A stretch of 64,000 nt of DNA, from positions 1 to 64,000 of the forward strand of contig NZ_CAJQYY010000029.1 in NCBI RefSeq assembly GCF_907164575.1, given 5' to 3'. Position 1 is the first letter of the stretch. Each line of letters begins with the position of its first letter. The notes under the pieces were generated by a model. The model saw only the letters and a program-made list of their open reading frames with translations, was not told where the DNA came from and did not search any database. The position numbers were made by a program, and so were the translations under genes. Below are positions 8,248 through 15,720 of the stretch, one piece after another. The DNA is from Paraburkholderia gardini (lineage in GTDB: Bacteria > Pseudomonadota > Gammaproteobacteria > Burkholderiales > Burkholderiaceae).

Positions 8248-8970
8248 ATGGCACTCATCGGCGTTCTCGGCGGGATGGGCCCGCTTGCGACGGTCGACTT
8301 CATGGAGAAGGTCGTGCGCCTGACGCGCGCCGCCGGCGATCAGGAGCATCTGCCGCTGCTGGTCGCCAGCCTGCCGCACATTCCCGACCGTTCGCTCGCG
8401 ATTCTCGATGGCGGCGAAGACCCGCTGCCTGCCATGCTCTCGGGTATCGACCTGCTCAACCGCAATGACGTTGGCGTGATCGCGATTCCGTGTAATTCGG
8501 CGCACTACTGGTATGCGCAACTGCAGGCGCGCAGCGCCGCGCCGATCCTGCATATCGGCGAAATCTGCGTCAACGCGATTCAGGATCCCGCGCAGCGCGT
8601 CGCCATCCTGGGCACAAGCGGCACGATCGCGGCGGGTTTCTATCAGGAAGCGCTCGCCGCTCGCGGAATTACACCGGTTGTCCCGGACGAAGTCGCGCAG
8701 GCGCGCCTCGACGCGAGCGTCAGGGCCGCAAAGGCAAACGACATCGATGAAGCCACGGTCCAGCTTTCCGCCGCGCTCGCGATCCTGATTGCGCAGGGCG
8801 TGCGTGCAGCCGTCATGGCCTGCACTGAAATTCCGCTGGCCGCGCGCAATCTGTCCGCGCCGCCGGTCACACTGATCGACAGCACACTCGAACTCGCACG
8901 GGCCACCGTTGCGTTCGCGGTTGCACGCGGCTGGAATGCGCCCCGGCAGACTGTGCCGGATCGCATTTAA
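8248..8970 (+). CDS. Aspartate/glutamate racemase family protein
   Basis: This 240-residue cytoplasmic enzyme interconverts the stereoisomers of an acidic amino acid or a related compound. It opens with the family motif IGVLGGMGPLATVDFMEK. It keeps both catalytic cysteines, Cys82 in IPCNSAHYW and Cys192 in MACTEIPL, which act as the two acid/base residues. The length is normal for the aspartate racemase branch. The ATG at 8248 has GGAG about 9 bases upstream; in-frame ATGs further left would read through the rpoN terminator. It appears monocistronic. Substrate (Asp, Glu or other) cannot be settled from sequence. Confidence 0.9.
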   Translation: MALIGVLGGMGPLATVDFMEKVVRLTRAAGDQEHLPLLVASLPHIPDRSLAILDGGEDPLPAMLSGIDLLNRNDVGVIAIPCNSAHYWYAQLQARSAAPILHIGEICVNAIQDPAQRVAILGTSGTIAAGFYQEALAARGITPVVPDEVAQARLDASVRAAKANDIDEATVQLSAALAILIAQGVRAAVMACTEIPLAARNLSAPPVTLIDSTLELARATVAFAVARGWNAPRQTVPDRI

Positions 8971-9026
8971 GCGGTGTGCAATCCGCTGGCGAATGCCGCT
9001 CCTGAGGCACATCCCCGCGTGCTTCG

Positions 9027-9407
9027 TCACCAGAGCGCGAACATCGGCTGCCGCGCCCACTTCCAGCGGATGTGCCGGCGCCGGGCGAGATGCATCGTCA
9101 GCACCACATCGGCGTCGGGCCGCACGCCGGTCGTTGCGTGCGCATCGATATCGCCGGTCACCCACACGCGCTCGCCGCGCGACAGACGCAAGGTCTCGCC
9201 TGGCTTGAGCCAGTAGTCCCACTGGTCGCCGGCACGCGTCACCCACAGCCGTGCGCCAGCCGAAGACACGACCGCATCGCGGCGAATCTTCAACGTCACC
9301 GTCTCGCCTGCCGCGACTGCAAACTGAACCACATAGCGGCGCTGCTCCTGCATATCGTCCGTGCCACGCGCTAAAGCGCGCCGTTGCTGGCTGCTCTCGT
9401 CCATCAT
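9027..9407 (-). CDS. DUF2917 domain protein
   Basis: This 126-residue protein has a small beta-rich DUF2917 unit at about 25-95 (YVVQFAVAAGETVTLKIR, LWVTRAGDQWDYWLKPGE, LRLSRGERVWVTGD), which resembles a cupin-like barrel. The C-terminal 25 residues are basic and aromatic. No role is known for the family. Two consecutive ATGs lie at 9407 and 9404, with GGAG upstream. It is convergent with the racemase gene. The terminator at 9447-9480 separates it from the HAD gene upstream on the same strand. Confidence 0.7.
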   Translation of the reverse strand: MMDESSQQRRALARGTDDMQEQRRYVVQFAVAAGETVTLKIRRDAVVSSAGARLWVTRAGDQWDYWLKPGETLRLSRGERVWVTGDIDAHATTGVRPDADVVLTMHLARRRHIRWKWARQPMFALW

Positions 9408-9446
9408 CGTCTCCGTCTGAATGCCGGCGCAACGGGGACGTATACA

Positions 9447-9480
9447 AAGGAAAAGGCCCCGTCGTTTCCGGCGGGGCCCT
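9447..9480 (-). terminator. Terminator of the HAD phosphatase unit (reverse strand)
   Basis: Read on the reverse strand, GGGCCCCG ... CGGGGCC forms a GC-rich stem followed by TTTTCCTTT. It lies about 200 bases beyond the HAD gene stop and just upstream of the DUF2917 gene, so it separates the two units. Confidence 0.65.
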
Positions 9481-9682
9481 GGGGATTCTGCGTGTATCGA
9501 TGAATCTAGCGCACGCGTCCTGACCAAAGCCCGCCGTTGATGGCGTGAATTGGGTGATTAATCGCGTTTGCGATACACAGGAACATAGGCATGTCGATGA
9601 GTGTCTTCGGAGGCGAATGTCCTGTCAAGAAATTATTGAGACGAAGTCATTGAAACGAGATGACGCATGCGGTGCATGCCCC

Positions 9683-10357
9683 TCACGGACGCGCGGCAAC
9701 TTCATCCAGATGCAGCAGCAGGTCGCGCGGATCTTCATAGACGCGCAACGCGCCCGAGCGTTCGAGCTCATCGAGCCCGTAGCCGCCTGACAGCAGGCCG
9801 ACGCCAAGCGCGCGACAGCGACGCGCGGCGAGCATGTCCCAGATGCTGTCGCCGACCACGACGGATTGTTCAACCGGCACGCCCAAGCGCGCGGCTGCCG
9901 CGATGAACAGATCGGGATCGGGTTTCGCGTACTTGACGTCGTCGCGCGTGACGACCACTTCCTTTGACGGATCGACGCCCAGCGCTTCGAGATTGACGGC
10001 CGCTGTTTCCATGCGGCCGCTTGTGGCGATTGCCCAGCGCGTGCCGGTCTGCGTCAACGTCGCGAGCAGTTCGCGTGCGCCTGGCAGCGGGCAGACCTGG
10101 GCGCGTAGCCGCTTGTACGCTTCCGCATGCGTGCGGCGCAGGCGGTCGACACGTTCCTGACTGATATCGCCGCCGGTTTCGCGCAGCAACTGGTTGGTGA
10201 ATAGGCCGCCGCTCATGCCGATCTTGCGATGGATGCGCCACACCGACAGTTCGATGCCTTCGGCGTCGAGTGCTTCTTTCCACGCAAGGACATGCTGATA
10301 CACGCTGTCGACCAGTGTGCCGTCGAGGTCGAACAGGAAGGCCGTTTCCATTCGCAT
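9683..10357 (-). CDS. HAD-family hydrolase, beta-phosphoglucomutase/phosphoglycolate-phosphatase-like
   Basis: This 224-residue soluble enzyme belongs to HAD subfamily IA. Motif I FDLDGTLVDS carries the nucleophile Asp10 and acid/base Asp12. Motif II is the Ser in AIATSG. The Lys of motif III is in VKYAKPDPDLF, and motif IV is VVGDSIWDMLAA. A helical cap lies between motifs I and II. These features imply hydrolysis or transfer of a phosphate from a small sugar or organic phosphate; the substrate is not readable. GGAG lies 7 bases before the ATG at 10357. A second in-frame ATG is two codons in. Confidence 0.88.
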   Translation of the reverse strand: MRMETAFLFDLDGTLVDSVYQHVLAWKEALDAEGIELSVWRIHRKIGMSGGLFTNQLLRETGGDISQERVDRLRRTHAEAYKRLRAQVCPLPGARELLATLTQTGTRWAIATSGRMETAAVNLEALGVDPSKEVVVTRDDVKYAKPDPDLFIAAAARLGVPVEQSVVVGDSIWDMLAARRCRALGVGLLSGGYGLDELERSGALRVYEDPRDLLLHLDEVAARP

Positions 10358-10745
10358 GGGGCGTCTCCAGGGGCAGATGGGAAATGCGTTCAACGATGTG
10401 CACACGCAGCGCGTCGTTTGACGCGCGGTCCAGTATCGAACGGATTGTGCGGCACGGCAAGAAGCGAAAGACGCCATGTAACGCGCGCCTGCCGTGTGAG
10501 GCATGCATCAAGCGGGTAAGCGCCGGACGCGCACGTGGAAGTCTTGCCGGCAACAGGTAAAAGAGACGCGCCCGCGCCAGAAAAATACCCCAGGGAGCCC
10601 TGTTTTCCCATGCGCATGAGCGCCGGAACGTCTTGCTACAAGGGACCAGGCAATAAAGGCACATTTCTTGCTGAACGTAGGAGACGGGCTTTCTCCACGA
10701 TATCGGGGAAGCAAGCCGAAAACAGTAAAGAAGGGAGGAGAGATC
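10358..10745. other. Intergenic region upstream of a microprotein gene
   Basis: This 388-base region separates the reverse-strand HAD gene from the forward 24-codon gene. Open frames on both strands here lack ribosome sites and family resemblance. The last 100 bases are A-rich and end in a strong ribosome-binding site, so a promoter for the microprotein probably lies around 10600-10720. Confidence 0.4.
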
Positions 10746-10820
10746 ATGCCTTACATCCTTGGCTGGTTCCTTGGTGTACCGGTTGTCGTTCTGCTTGTGC
10801 TCTATCTGATTTTTCACTAG
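10746..10820 (+). CDS. 24-residue membrane microprotein
   Basis: ATG at 10746 opens a 24-codon frame whose product is almost entirely one transmembrane helix: it begins MPYILGWFLGVPVVV and ends LYLIFH. The ribosome site is very strong (GGGAGGAGAG, 10733-10742), which is the main reason to call it. The Pro-bearing helix and short polar ends fit a single-pass inner-membrane microprotein, often a partner of a larger membrane complex or a stress-induced peptide. No function can be assigned. Confidence 0.6.
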   Translation: MPYILGWFLGVPVVVLLVLYLIFH

Positions 10821-11156
10821 GCGTTTTTCTTTACTTGCGCATCGACAGTCCTGGCAGCTTTAGCCGGTTGCAGGTTCACTCTGACATAACCACTAGCGGT
10901 CGTCCGGGAACCTGAGCGTGCAATCCGGTTTCCGCCCCGATCGTGGCTAACCTGCCGCGCTTGACTTCGTTCGTCACGCGCGGCGATTTCGCGCATGCCC
11001 ACGCACGCAGGAAAGACTCCGCACAAGCGCTGGCGCATGTTCAATGCAGAACCGCTGTGCTATTGTCGGCGGCAGTGAAGCATGTCAATCAGATCGGGCC
11101 CTGCGGTGCGCAAAGGTGCTCATGCATGGTCCATACAAGGACTAAAGGATTGCCTC
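10821..11156. other. Upstream region of the stressosome operon
   Basis: This 336-base region should contain the promoter of the stressosome operon. A TATTGT hexamer at 11061-11066 is a possible -10 element, but the matching -35 (TGTTCA, 11038-11043) is weak. I see no strong palindrome or gene. Confidence 0.35.
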
Positions 11157-12065
11157 ATGAACACAATCGACGGCTCGCGACTGGCTGGAATTTTCTCCGA
11201 CAATCACGCCAGGTTGCTGTCGGAGTGGATGAGTCAGCACTATGCGTCGGTGGCGCGCCGTGGGCTTGTTGACGAAGCGCAGTTGCGCAACCAGTTTTCC
11301 CGGTTCGTTTCGCTTCTCGCGCCGGCCTTTGCCGCGTCGACGTCCACTGAAATCCAGCAGCCCGCATGGGCCGAAGTCCGCGGTTTCCTCGCCGATTTTT
11401 CCGCACAGCGCGCCCGCCAGGGCTTCACACCCGCGGAGACCGCGCGCTTCGTCTTCTCGTTGAAACAGCCGCTTTTCGCGGTGCTGCGCGAGAACCTGAT
11501 GAGCGAACCCGCTGCGCTGGTCGATCTCACATGGTCGATCAGCACACTGTTCGATGAACTGGGTCTCTATACCACCGAGGTGTTCCAGGCGAGCCGCGAG
11601 CAGATCATCGTGCGCCAGCAGCAGGAACTGCTCGAACTGTCGACACCGGTCGTGCAACTGTGGGAAGGCATCGTCGCGCTGCCGCTGATCGGCACGCTCG
11701 ATTCGGCGCGAACCCAGGTCGTGATGGAAAGTCTCCTGCAGAAAATCGTGGATACCGGCGCGGCCATCGCCATCATCGATATCACCGGTGTGCCGACCGT
11801 CGATACGCTCGTTGCGCAGCATCTGCTGCGCACCGTCGCCGCCGCGCGGCTGATGGGGGCGGACTGCATCATCAGTGGCATTCGTCCGCAGATTGCGCAG
11901 ACCATCGTGCATCTCGGCGTAAACCTCTCCAACGTGGTGACCAAGGCCACGCTCGCCGATGCGTTCGTGATCGCGCTGAAACGTTCGGGCAAGTCGGTGG
12001 CGACACCCGCGGACCTCGCTGCCGAACCGTCGAACGGGACGGCCGGCATGCAGTCCCTCCGGTAG
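11157..12065 (+). CDS. RsbR-type stressosome scaffold protein (RsbRD N-domain plus STAS)
   Basis: This 302-residue cytoplasmic protein has a helical RsbRD-type sensor at about 15-145 and a STAS domain at 160-275. The STAS part keeps both phosphorylatable threonines known from Bacillus RsbR: Thr217 in GVPTVDT and Thr249 in GIRPQIAQT. In stressosomes such proteins form a shell with RsbS and release RsbT when these sites are phosphorylated. The N-terminal domain is the all-helical RsbRD type, not the non-haem globin of Bacillus RsbRA, so the signal is unknown. AAAGGA lies 8 bases before ATG 11157. It is the first gene of an operon running to 17618; rsbS follows after 5 bases. Confidence 0.9.
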   Translation: MNTIDGSRLAGIFSDNHARLLSEWMSQHYASVARRGLVDEAQLRNQFSRFVSLLAPAFAASTSTEIQQPAWAEVRGFLADFSAQRARQGFTPAETARFVFSLKQPLFAVLRENLMSEPAALVDLTWSISTLFDELGLYTTEVFQASREQIIVRQQQELLELSTPVVQLWEGIVALPLIGTLDSARTQVVMESLLQKIVDTGAAIAIIDITGVPTVDTLVAQHLLRTVAAARLMGADCIISGIRPQIAQTIVHLGVNLSNVVTKATLADAFVIALKRSGKSVATPADLAAEPSNGTAGMQSLR

Positions 12066-12070
12066 CCGCG

Positions 12071-12430
12071 ATGGAGCGCATTCCGATTCTGCGCATGGGT
12101 AACAACCTGATCGTGACGATTCAGGTGGACATGCATGACAGCCTTGCGATGACGTTGCAGGACGATCTGATGAACCGCATCGTCAAGGATCGCGCGAGGG
12201 GCGTGCTGATCGACATTTCCGGCCTCGACGTGGTCGACTCGTTCATCGGCCGGATGATCAGCAACACCGCGGCGATGGCGAGCGTGCTCGACGCACGCAC
12301 CGTGGTGGTCGGCATGCAGCCGGCTGTCGCCATTACCCTGGTCGAACTGGGGTTGACGCTCACCGGCGTGCGCACGGCATTGAATGTGGAAAGAGGCATG
12401 GCGCTTCTCGCGGACGGGGAGTGGACATGA
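12071..12430 (+). CDS. rsbS: RsbS, stressosome STAS antagonist
   Basis: This 119-residue single STAS-domain protein is the partner of the RsbR-type scaffold. It contains DISGLDVVDSFIGRM; Ser57 aligns with the serine (Ser59) of Bacillus RsbS that RsbT phosphorylates. The dephosphorylated form holds RsbT inside the stressosome. The gene starts 5 bases after the scaffold gene. Its stop TGA overlaps an ATG (12427) that opens an 18-codon frame leading to rsbT. Length and motif are normal for the family. Confidence 0.92.
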   Translation: MERIPILRMGNNLIVTIQVDMHDSLAMTLQDDLMNRIVKDRARGVLIDISGLDVVDSFIGRMISNTAAMASVLDARTVVVGMQPAVAITLVELGLTLTGVRTALNVERGMALLADGEWT

Positions 12431-12479
12431 CCATCGGGAACAGTGCGTGCCTACCCTCCACGATGCGGCGTAGCGATTC

Positions 12480-12935
12480 ATGAATCACGTCGACACGGGG
12501 GCAATGAGTGGCGACACCGCGCGCGAAGCCAGCGCGCCACAGCAGATCCTGCCGATCACCAACGACGGGCAGATCGTACGTCTGCGTCAGTATGTGCGTG
12601 AACGGGCCGTCGAGCAGGGTCTTTCGCTGGTCGACCAGACGAAGCTCGTGACCGCCGCGAGCGAACTCGCACGCAACACGCTGATGCATGGCGGCGGCGG
12701 CGAGGCGCAGTGCGATGTGCTCGAACGCAACGGACGCCGTGGTGTGCGCCTCGTGTTCGTCGACCGGGGGCCGGGCATTGCCGACATTTCCCGCGCGCTG
12801 ACCGATGGCTTTACGTCGGGCAACGGTCTCGGTCTCGGGCTCGGCGGCGCAAGACGACTGTGCGATGAGTTCGATATCCGTTCCACGCCCGGCGAGGGAA
12901 CGACAGTGACGATCACGAAATGGAAGCCCTGGTGA
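12480..12935 (+). CDS. rsbT: RsbT-like serine/threonine kinase
   Basis: This 151-residue GHKL ATPase is the switch kinase of the stressosome. Visible ATP-site motifs are the N box SELARNTLMH (residues 61-70, Asn66), the G1 box DRGPGI (95-100) and GLGLGLGGARRL. Residues 1-22 are an extension that Bacillus RsbT lacks. No good ribosome site precedes ATG 12480. Instead this ATG overlaps the stop of an 18-codon frame, so translation may be coupled. An in-frame ATG at 12504 is an alternative. In Bacillus the freed RsbT activates the RsbU phosphatase; no stand-alone RsbU is present here. Confidence 0.9.
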   Translation: MNHVDTGAMSGDTAREASAPQQILPITNDGQIVRLRQYVRERAVEQGLSLVDQTKLVTAASELARNTLMHGGGGEAQCDVLERNGRRGVRLVFVDRGPGIADISRALTDGFTSGNGLGLGLGGARRLCDEFDIRSTPGEGTTVTITKWKPW

Positions 12936-13987
12936 ACGACAGCACGACGGCGCAGCAGCAGTTTCTGGTCGCCGATACCAGCCAGATCGCCCACGTGCGA
13001 CGCAGCGTGGGCGATCTCGCGCGGGGGCTGGGCTTTGCCGAAACGGCGGCCGGGCGTGTGGCGATTGTGGTCACGGAATGTGCAACGAACATTCTCAAGC
13101 ATGCGGGTCATGGTGAACTGCTGGTGCGACGCCTCGCGCTCGCTCAACCGCATTCGACGCAGGTTCGCTTCGGCATCGAAATTCTCGCGCTCGACAAAGG
13201 TCCCGGCATTCATGATCTGCACGCGTGTTTCGAAGACGGCTACACGACAGCCGGCAGCGCAGGCAGTGGCATGGGCGCGATCCAGCGGCAGTCCGACGAG
13301 CTCGATATCTGGAGCCAGCCCGGCCACGGCGTGGCGATGCGCGCCGTACTATGGGGCGACGATGCCCGGTCTGCGCAACCGGCTGGCCTGTTCGAATACG
13401 GCGTCGTGAATCTGCCTGTCGCCGGTGAAACGTTGTGCGGCGACGCGTGGGGCGTGGCGTCGACCGACGAAGGTGTGATTATCATGGTGGCCGACGGCCT
13501 CGGTCACGGTCCGCAGGCGAATGCGGCTTCGATGGCGGCGGTGCGGACGCTGAACAGCTACGCGCGCCTGCCGGTCGTCGAGATCATGGACCGCGCGCAT
13601 GACGCGCTTCGGTCCACACGTGGCGCGGCAATCGGCATCGCGCGCTTCGACGGCGTGGGGGGCAAGCTGCATTTCGCGGGCGTCGGCAACGTCTCGGCGA
13701 TCGTGAAGCAGAACGACGGCACCCAACGGCAGATGATGTCGCACAACGGCATCGTCGGCCACAATATGCGCCGCGCGCAGGAAGTCGACGCGCCGTGGTC
13801 CGCGCACTCGCAACTCGTGATGCACTCGGATGGTCTGCTCACGCGGTGGGATATCGATCACTACCCGGGGCTTGCGTTGCACCATCCTTCGCTGATCGCG
13901 GGCGTGCTGTATCGCGACTGCACGCGCGGTCGCGACGACGTCACGGTTCTGGTGGCGCGTTCGCGCGCGCGGGCGGCGCTGTCATGA
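12920..13987 (+). CDS. ATPase-SpoIIE fusion phosphatase (RsbX-like)
   Basis: This 355-residue protein joins an RsbT-like GHKL ATPase (about residues 15-150; VVTECATNILKHAG, DKGPGIHDL, GSGMGAIQRQSDELDIW) to a SpoIIE/PP2C-type phosphatase (about 165-350; GDAWGVA, VADGLGHGPQA, MHSDGLLTRW, DDVTVLVAR). The aspartates of the ADGLGHG and RDDVTV motifs should bind two Mn2+ ions. In stressosome modules this class resets phosphorylated RsbR and RsbS. The gene overlaps rsbT by 16 bases and the next kinase gene by 4, which indicates one transcript and coupled translation. The ATPase half may dock on the scaffold as RsbT does; that is inference. Confidence 0.9.
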   Translation: MEALVNDSTTAQQQFLVADTSQIAHVRRSVGDLARGLGFAETAAGRVAIVVTECATNILKHAGHGELLVRRLALAQPHSTQVRFGIEILALDKGPGIHDLHACFEDGYTTAGSAGSGMGAIQRQSDELDIWSQPGHGVAMRAVLWGDDARSAQPAGLFEYGVVNLPVAGETLCGDAWGVASTDEGVIIMVADGLGHGPQANAASMAAVRTLNSYARLPVVEIMDRAHDALRSTRGAAIGIARFDGVGGKLHFAGVGNVSAIVKQNDGTQRQMMSHNGIVGHNMRRAQEVDAPWSAHSQLVMHSDGLLTRWDIDHYPGLALHHPSLIAGVLYRDCTRGRDDVTVLVARSRARAALS

Positions 13988-15720
13988 CGCTGCCGATCCT
14001 CACGCTGCCCGTCGACACCGGACAGGATCTGGTCGCGGTGCGCCGGCGTGCGCACGAGATCAGTTCAGCGCTCGGTTTCGGACAGCAGGACTGCGTGCGT
14101 GTCGCAACCGCCGTGCTCGAAATTGCCCGCAATGCGCTCGCGCACGCGAACGGCGGGCGCGTGTCGTTCGAAGTCGAAGGCGACGCGCTTCCGCAACTGT
14201 TGACGGTGCGTGTGGTGGATGCCGGGCGGGGTATGCCGGACCCGGCGAGCCAGCCGGCGGGCGAAGGCCTCGTTGCCGCGCGGCGTCTGATGGACCAGTG
14301 CGTGGTTGACTCGACACCGGGCGCCGGCACGACCGTGATCCTCAAGAAAACGATGCCGGAGCGCGCACCGGTTGTCACGGTCGAAACAATCAAGGCGCTC
14401 ACCGCGCGCTTCGGCGAACTCGAAGGCAAGTACACGTACGAAGAATTGCAGCGGCAAAACCGCGAACTGCTCGCAGCGCTTACTGATCTTCATGAGCGTC
14501 AGGACGAGCTCACGCGGCTCACGCGCGAACTCGCGGATACGAATCGGGGCGTCGTGGCGCTCTATGCGGAACTCGACGAGCGAGCCGATCACCTGCGTCG
14601 CGCGGACAACATGAAGTCGCGCTTCCTCTCGAACATGAGCCATGAGTTTCGTACGCCGCTTTCGTCGATCCGCGCGCTGTCGAAACTGCTGCTCGAGCGT
14701 ATCGACGGCGAACTGACAATCGAGCAGGAAAAGCAGGTGCGTTTTATCCGCAAGGCCGCGGATGATCTCTCCGAAATCGTCAACGACCTGCTCGATCTCG
14801 CGAAGATCGAGTCGGGCAAGATCGAGATTCGCGCCGCGGAATTCGAAATCGACGCGCTGTTTTCCGCGTTGCGCGGCATGATGCGACCGCTTCTCACCGA
14901 GGCGCCGGTTGAACTGATCTTCGACCCGTGCCCCGACTTCCCGCCGCTTTACACCGACGAAGCAAAAGTCGCGCAGATCCTGCGCAACTTCATTTCGAAC
15001 GCGCTGAAATTCACGGAGCAGGGCGAAGTGCGTGTCAGTGCCGTGTATCACGGCGACAGCAAGATGGTCACGTTCTGCGTGGCCGATACCGGCATCGGTG
15101 TCGCATCGGAACACCTGCAGCTGATTTTCGAAGAGTTCGGCCAGGTGGAGAACCGTCTGCAATATGCGGTGAAGGGCACGGGCCTGGGTCTGCCGCTATG
15201 CGGGAAACTGTGCGCGCTGCTGGGCGGCTCGATCGGCGTCGACAGCACCGAAGGGCGTGGCTCGGTCTTTTCGGCCACCCTGCCAATGTACTTCGGCGGC
15301 GCGGCGCAGGACGCCGTCGAACGCGAAACGACGACGATCGAACCGGGCAGGCGGCCGGTGCTCGTTATCGAAGACGAACCGGAAGTGCGTCTTCTGTATG
15401 AAAGCTGGCTGCGCAATACGGATTACCAGGCGATCTCCGTGAAGAACCTGCGTGAGGCAGACCAGATGATGAAGGTCGTCACGCCGCACGCGATCGTGCT
15501 CGATCTGCTGCTGGGCGAAGACGATACGTGGCACTGGCTCGCGGAACTGAAAGCAGGAGAATACGGGCAGCGTATTCCGATCATCATCGCGACGGCGGTC
15601 AACGAGAGCGCGAAAGGCAAGTCGCTTGGCGCCGATGCCTATCTTTTGAAGCCGGTTACGCGTAGCGAACTGGTGTCGTCCATCGACCGCCTTGTCGACC
15701 CGCAAGAGGAGGACGTATGA
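13984..15720 (+). CDS. Hybrid histidine kinase with N-terminal RsbT-like ATPase domain
   Basis: This 578-residue soluble protein has four parts. Residues 10-122 are an RsbT/RsbW-type GHKL ATPase (VLEIARNALAHANGG, VVDAGRGMPDP). A coiled coil spans about 150-210. HisKA plus catalytic domains follow (SHEFRTPLSSIR with His220, FISNALKFTEQG, ADTGIGV, GTGLGLPL). A receiver occupies about 455-575 (VLVIEDEPEV, phospho-Asp in VLDLLLG, LLKPVTR). There is no transmembrane segment, so it should sense the state of the stressosome through its ATPase or coiled-coil part. It overlaps the phosphatase gene by 4 bases and the next kinase by 4. The linkage of a stressosome-type ATPase to a phosphorelay kinase is unusual. 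Confidence 0.93.
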   Translation: MTLPILTLPVDTGQDLVAVRRRAHEISSALGFGQQDCVRVATAVLEIARNALAHANGGRVSFEVEGDALPQLLTVRVVDAGRGMPDPASQPAGEGLVAARRLMDQCVVDSTPGAGTTVILKKTMPERAPVVTVETIKALTARFGELEGKYTYEELQRQNRELLAALTDLHERQDELTRLTRELADTNRGVVALYAELDERADHLRRADNMKSRFLSNMSHEFRTPLSSIRALSKLLLERIDGELTIEQEKQVRFIRKAADDLSEIVNDLLDLAKIESGKIEIRAAEFEIDALFSALRGMMRPLLTEAPVELIFDPCPDFPPLYTDEAKVAQILRNFISNALKFTEQGEVRVSAVYHGDSKMVTFCVADTGIGVASEHLQLIFEEFGQVENRLQYAVKGTGLGLPLCGKLCALLGGSIGVDSTEGRGSVFSATLPMYFGGAAQDAVERETTTIEPGRRPVLVIEDEPEVRLLYESWLRNTDYQAISVKNLREADQMMKVVTPHAIVLDLLLGEDDTWHWLAELKAGEYGQRIPIIIATAVNESAKGKSLGADAYLLKPVTRSELVSSIDRLVDPQEEDV

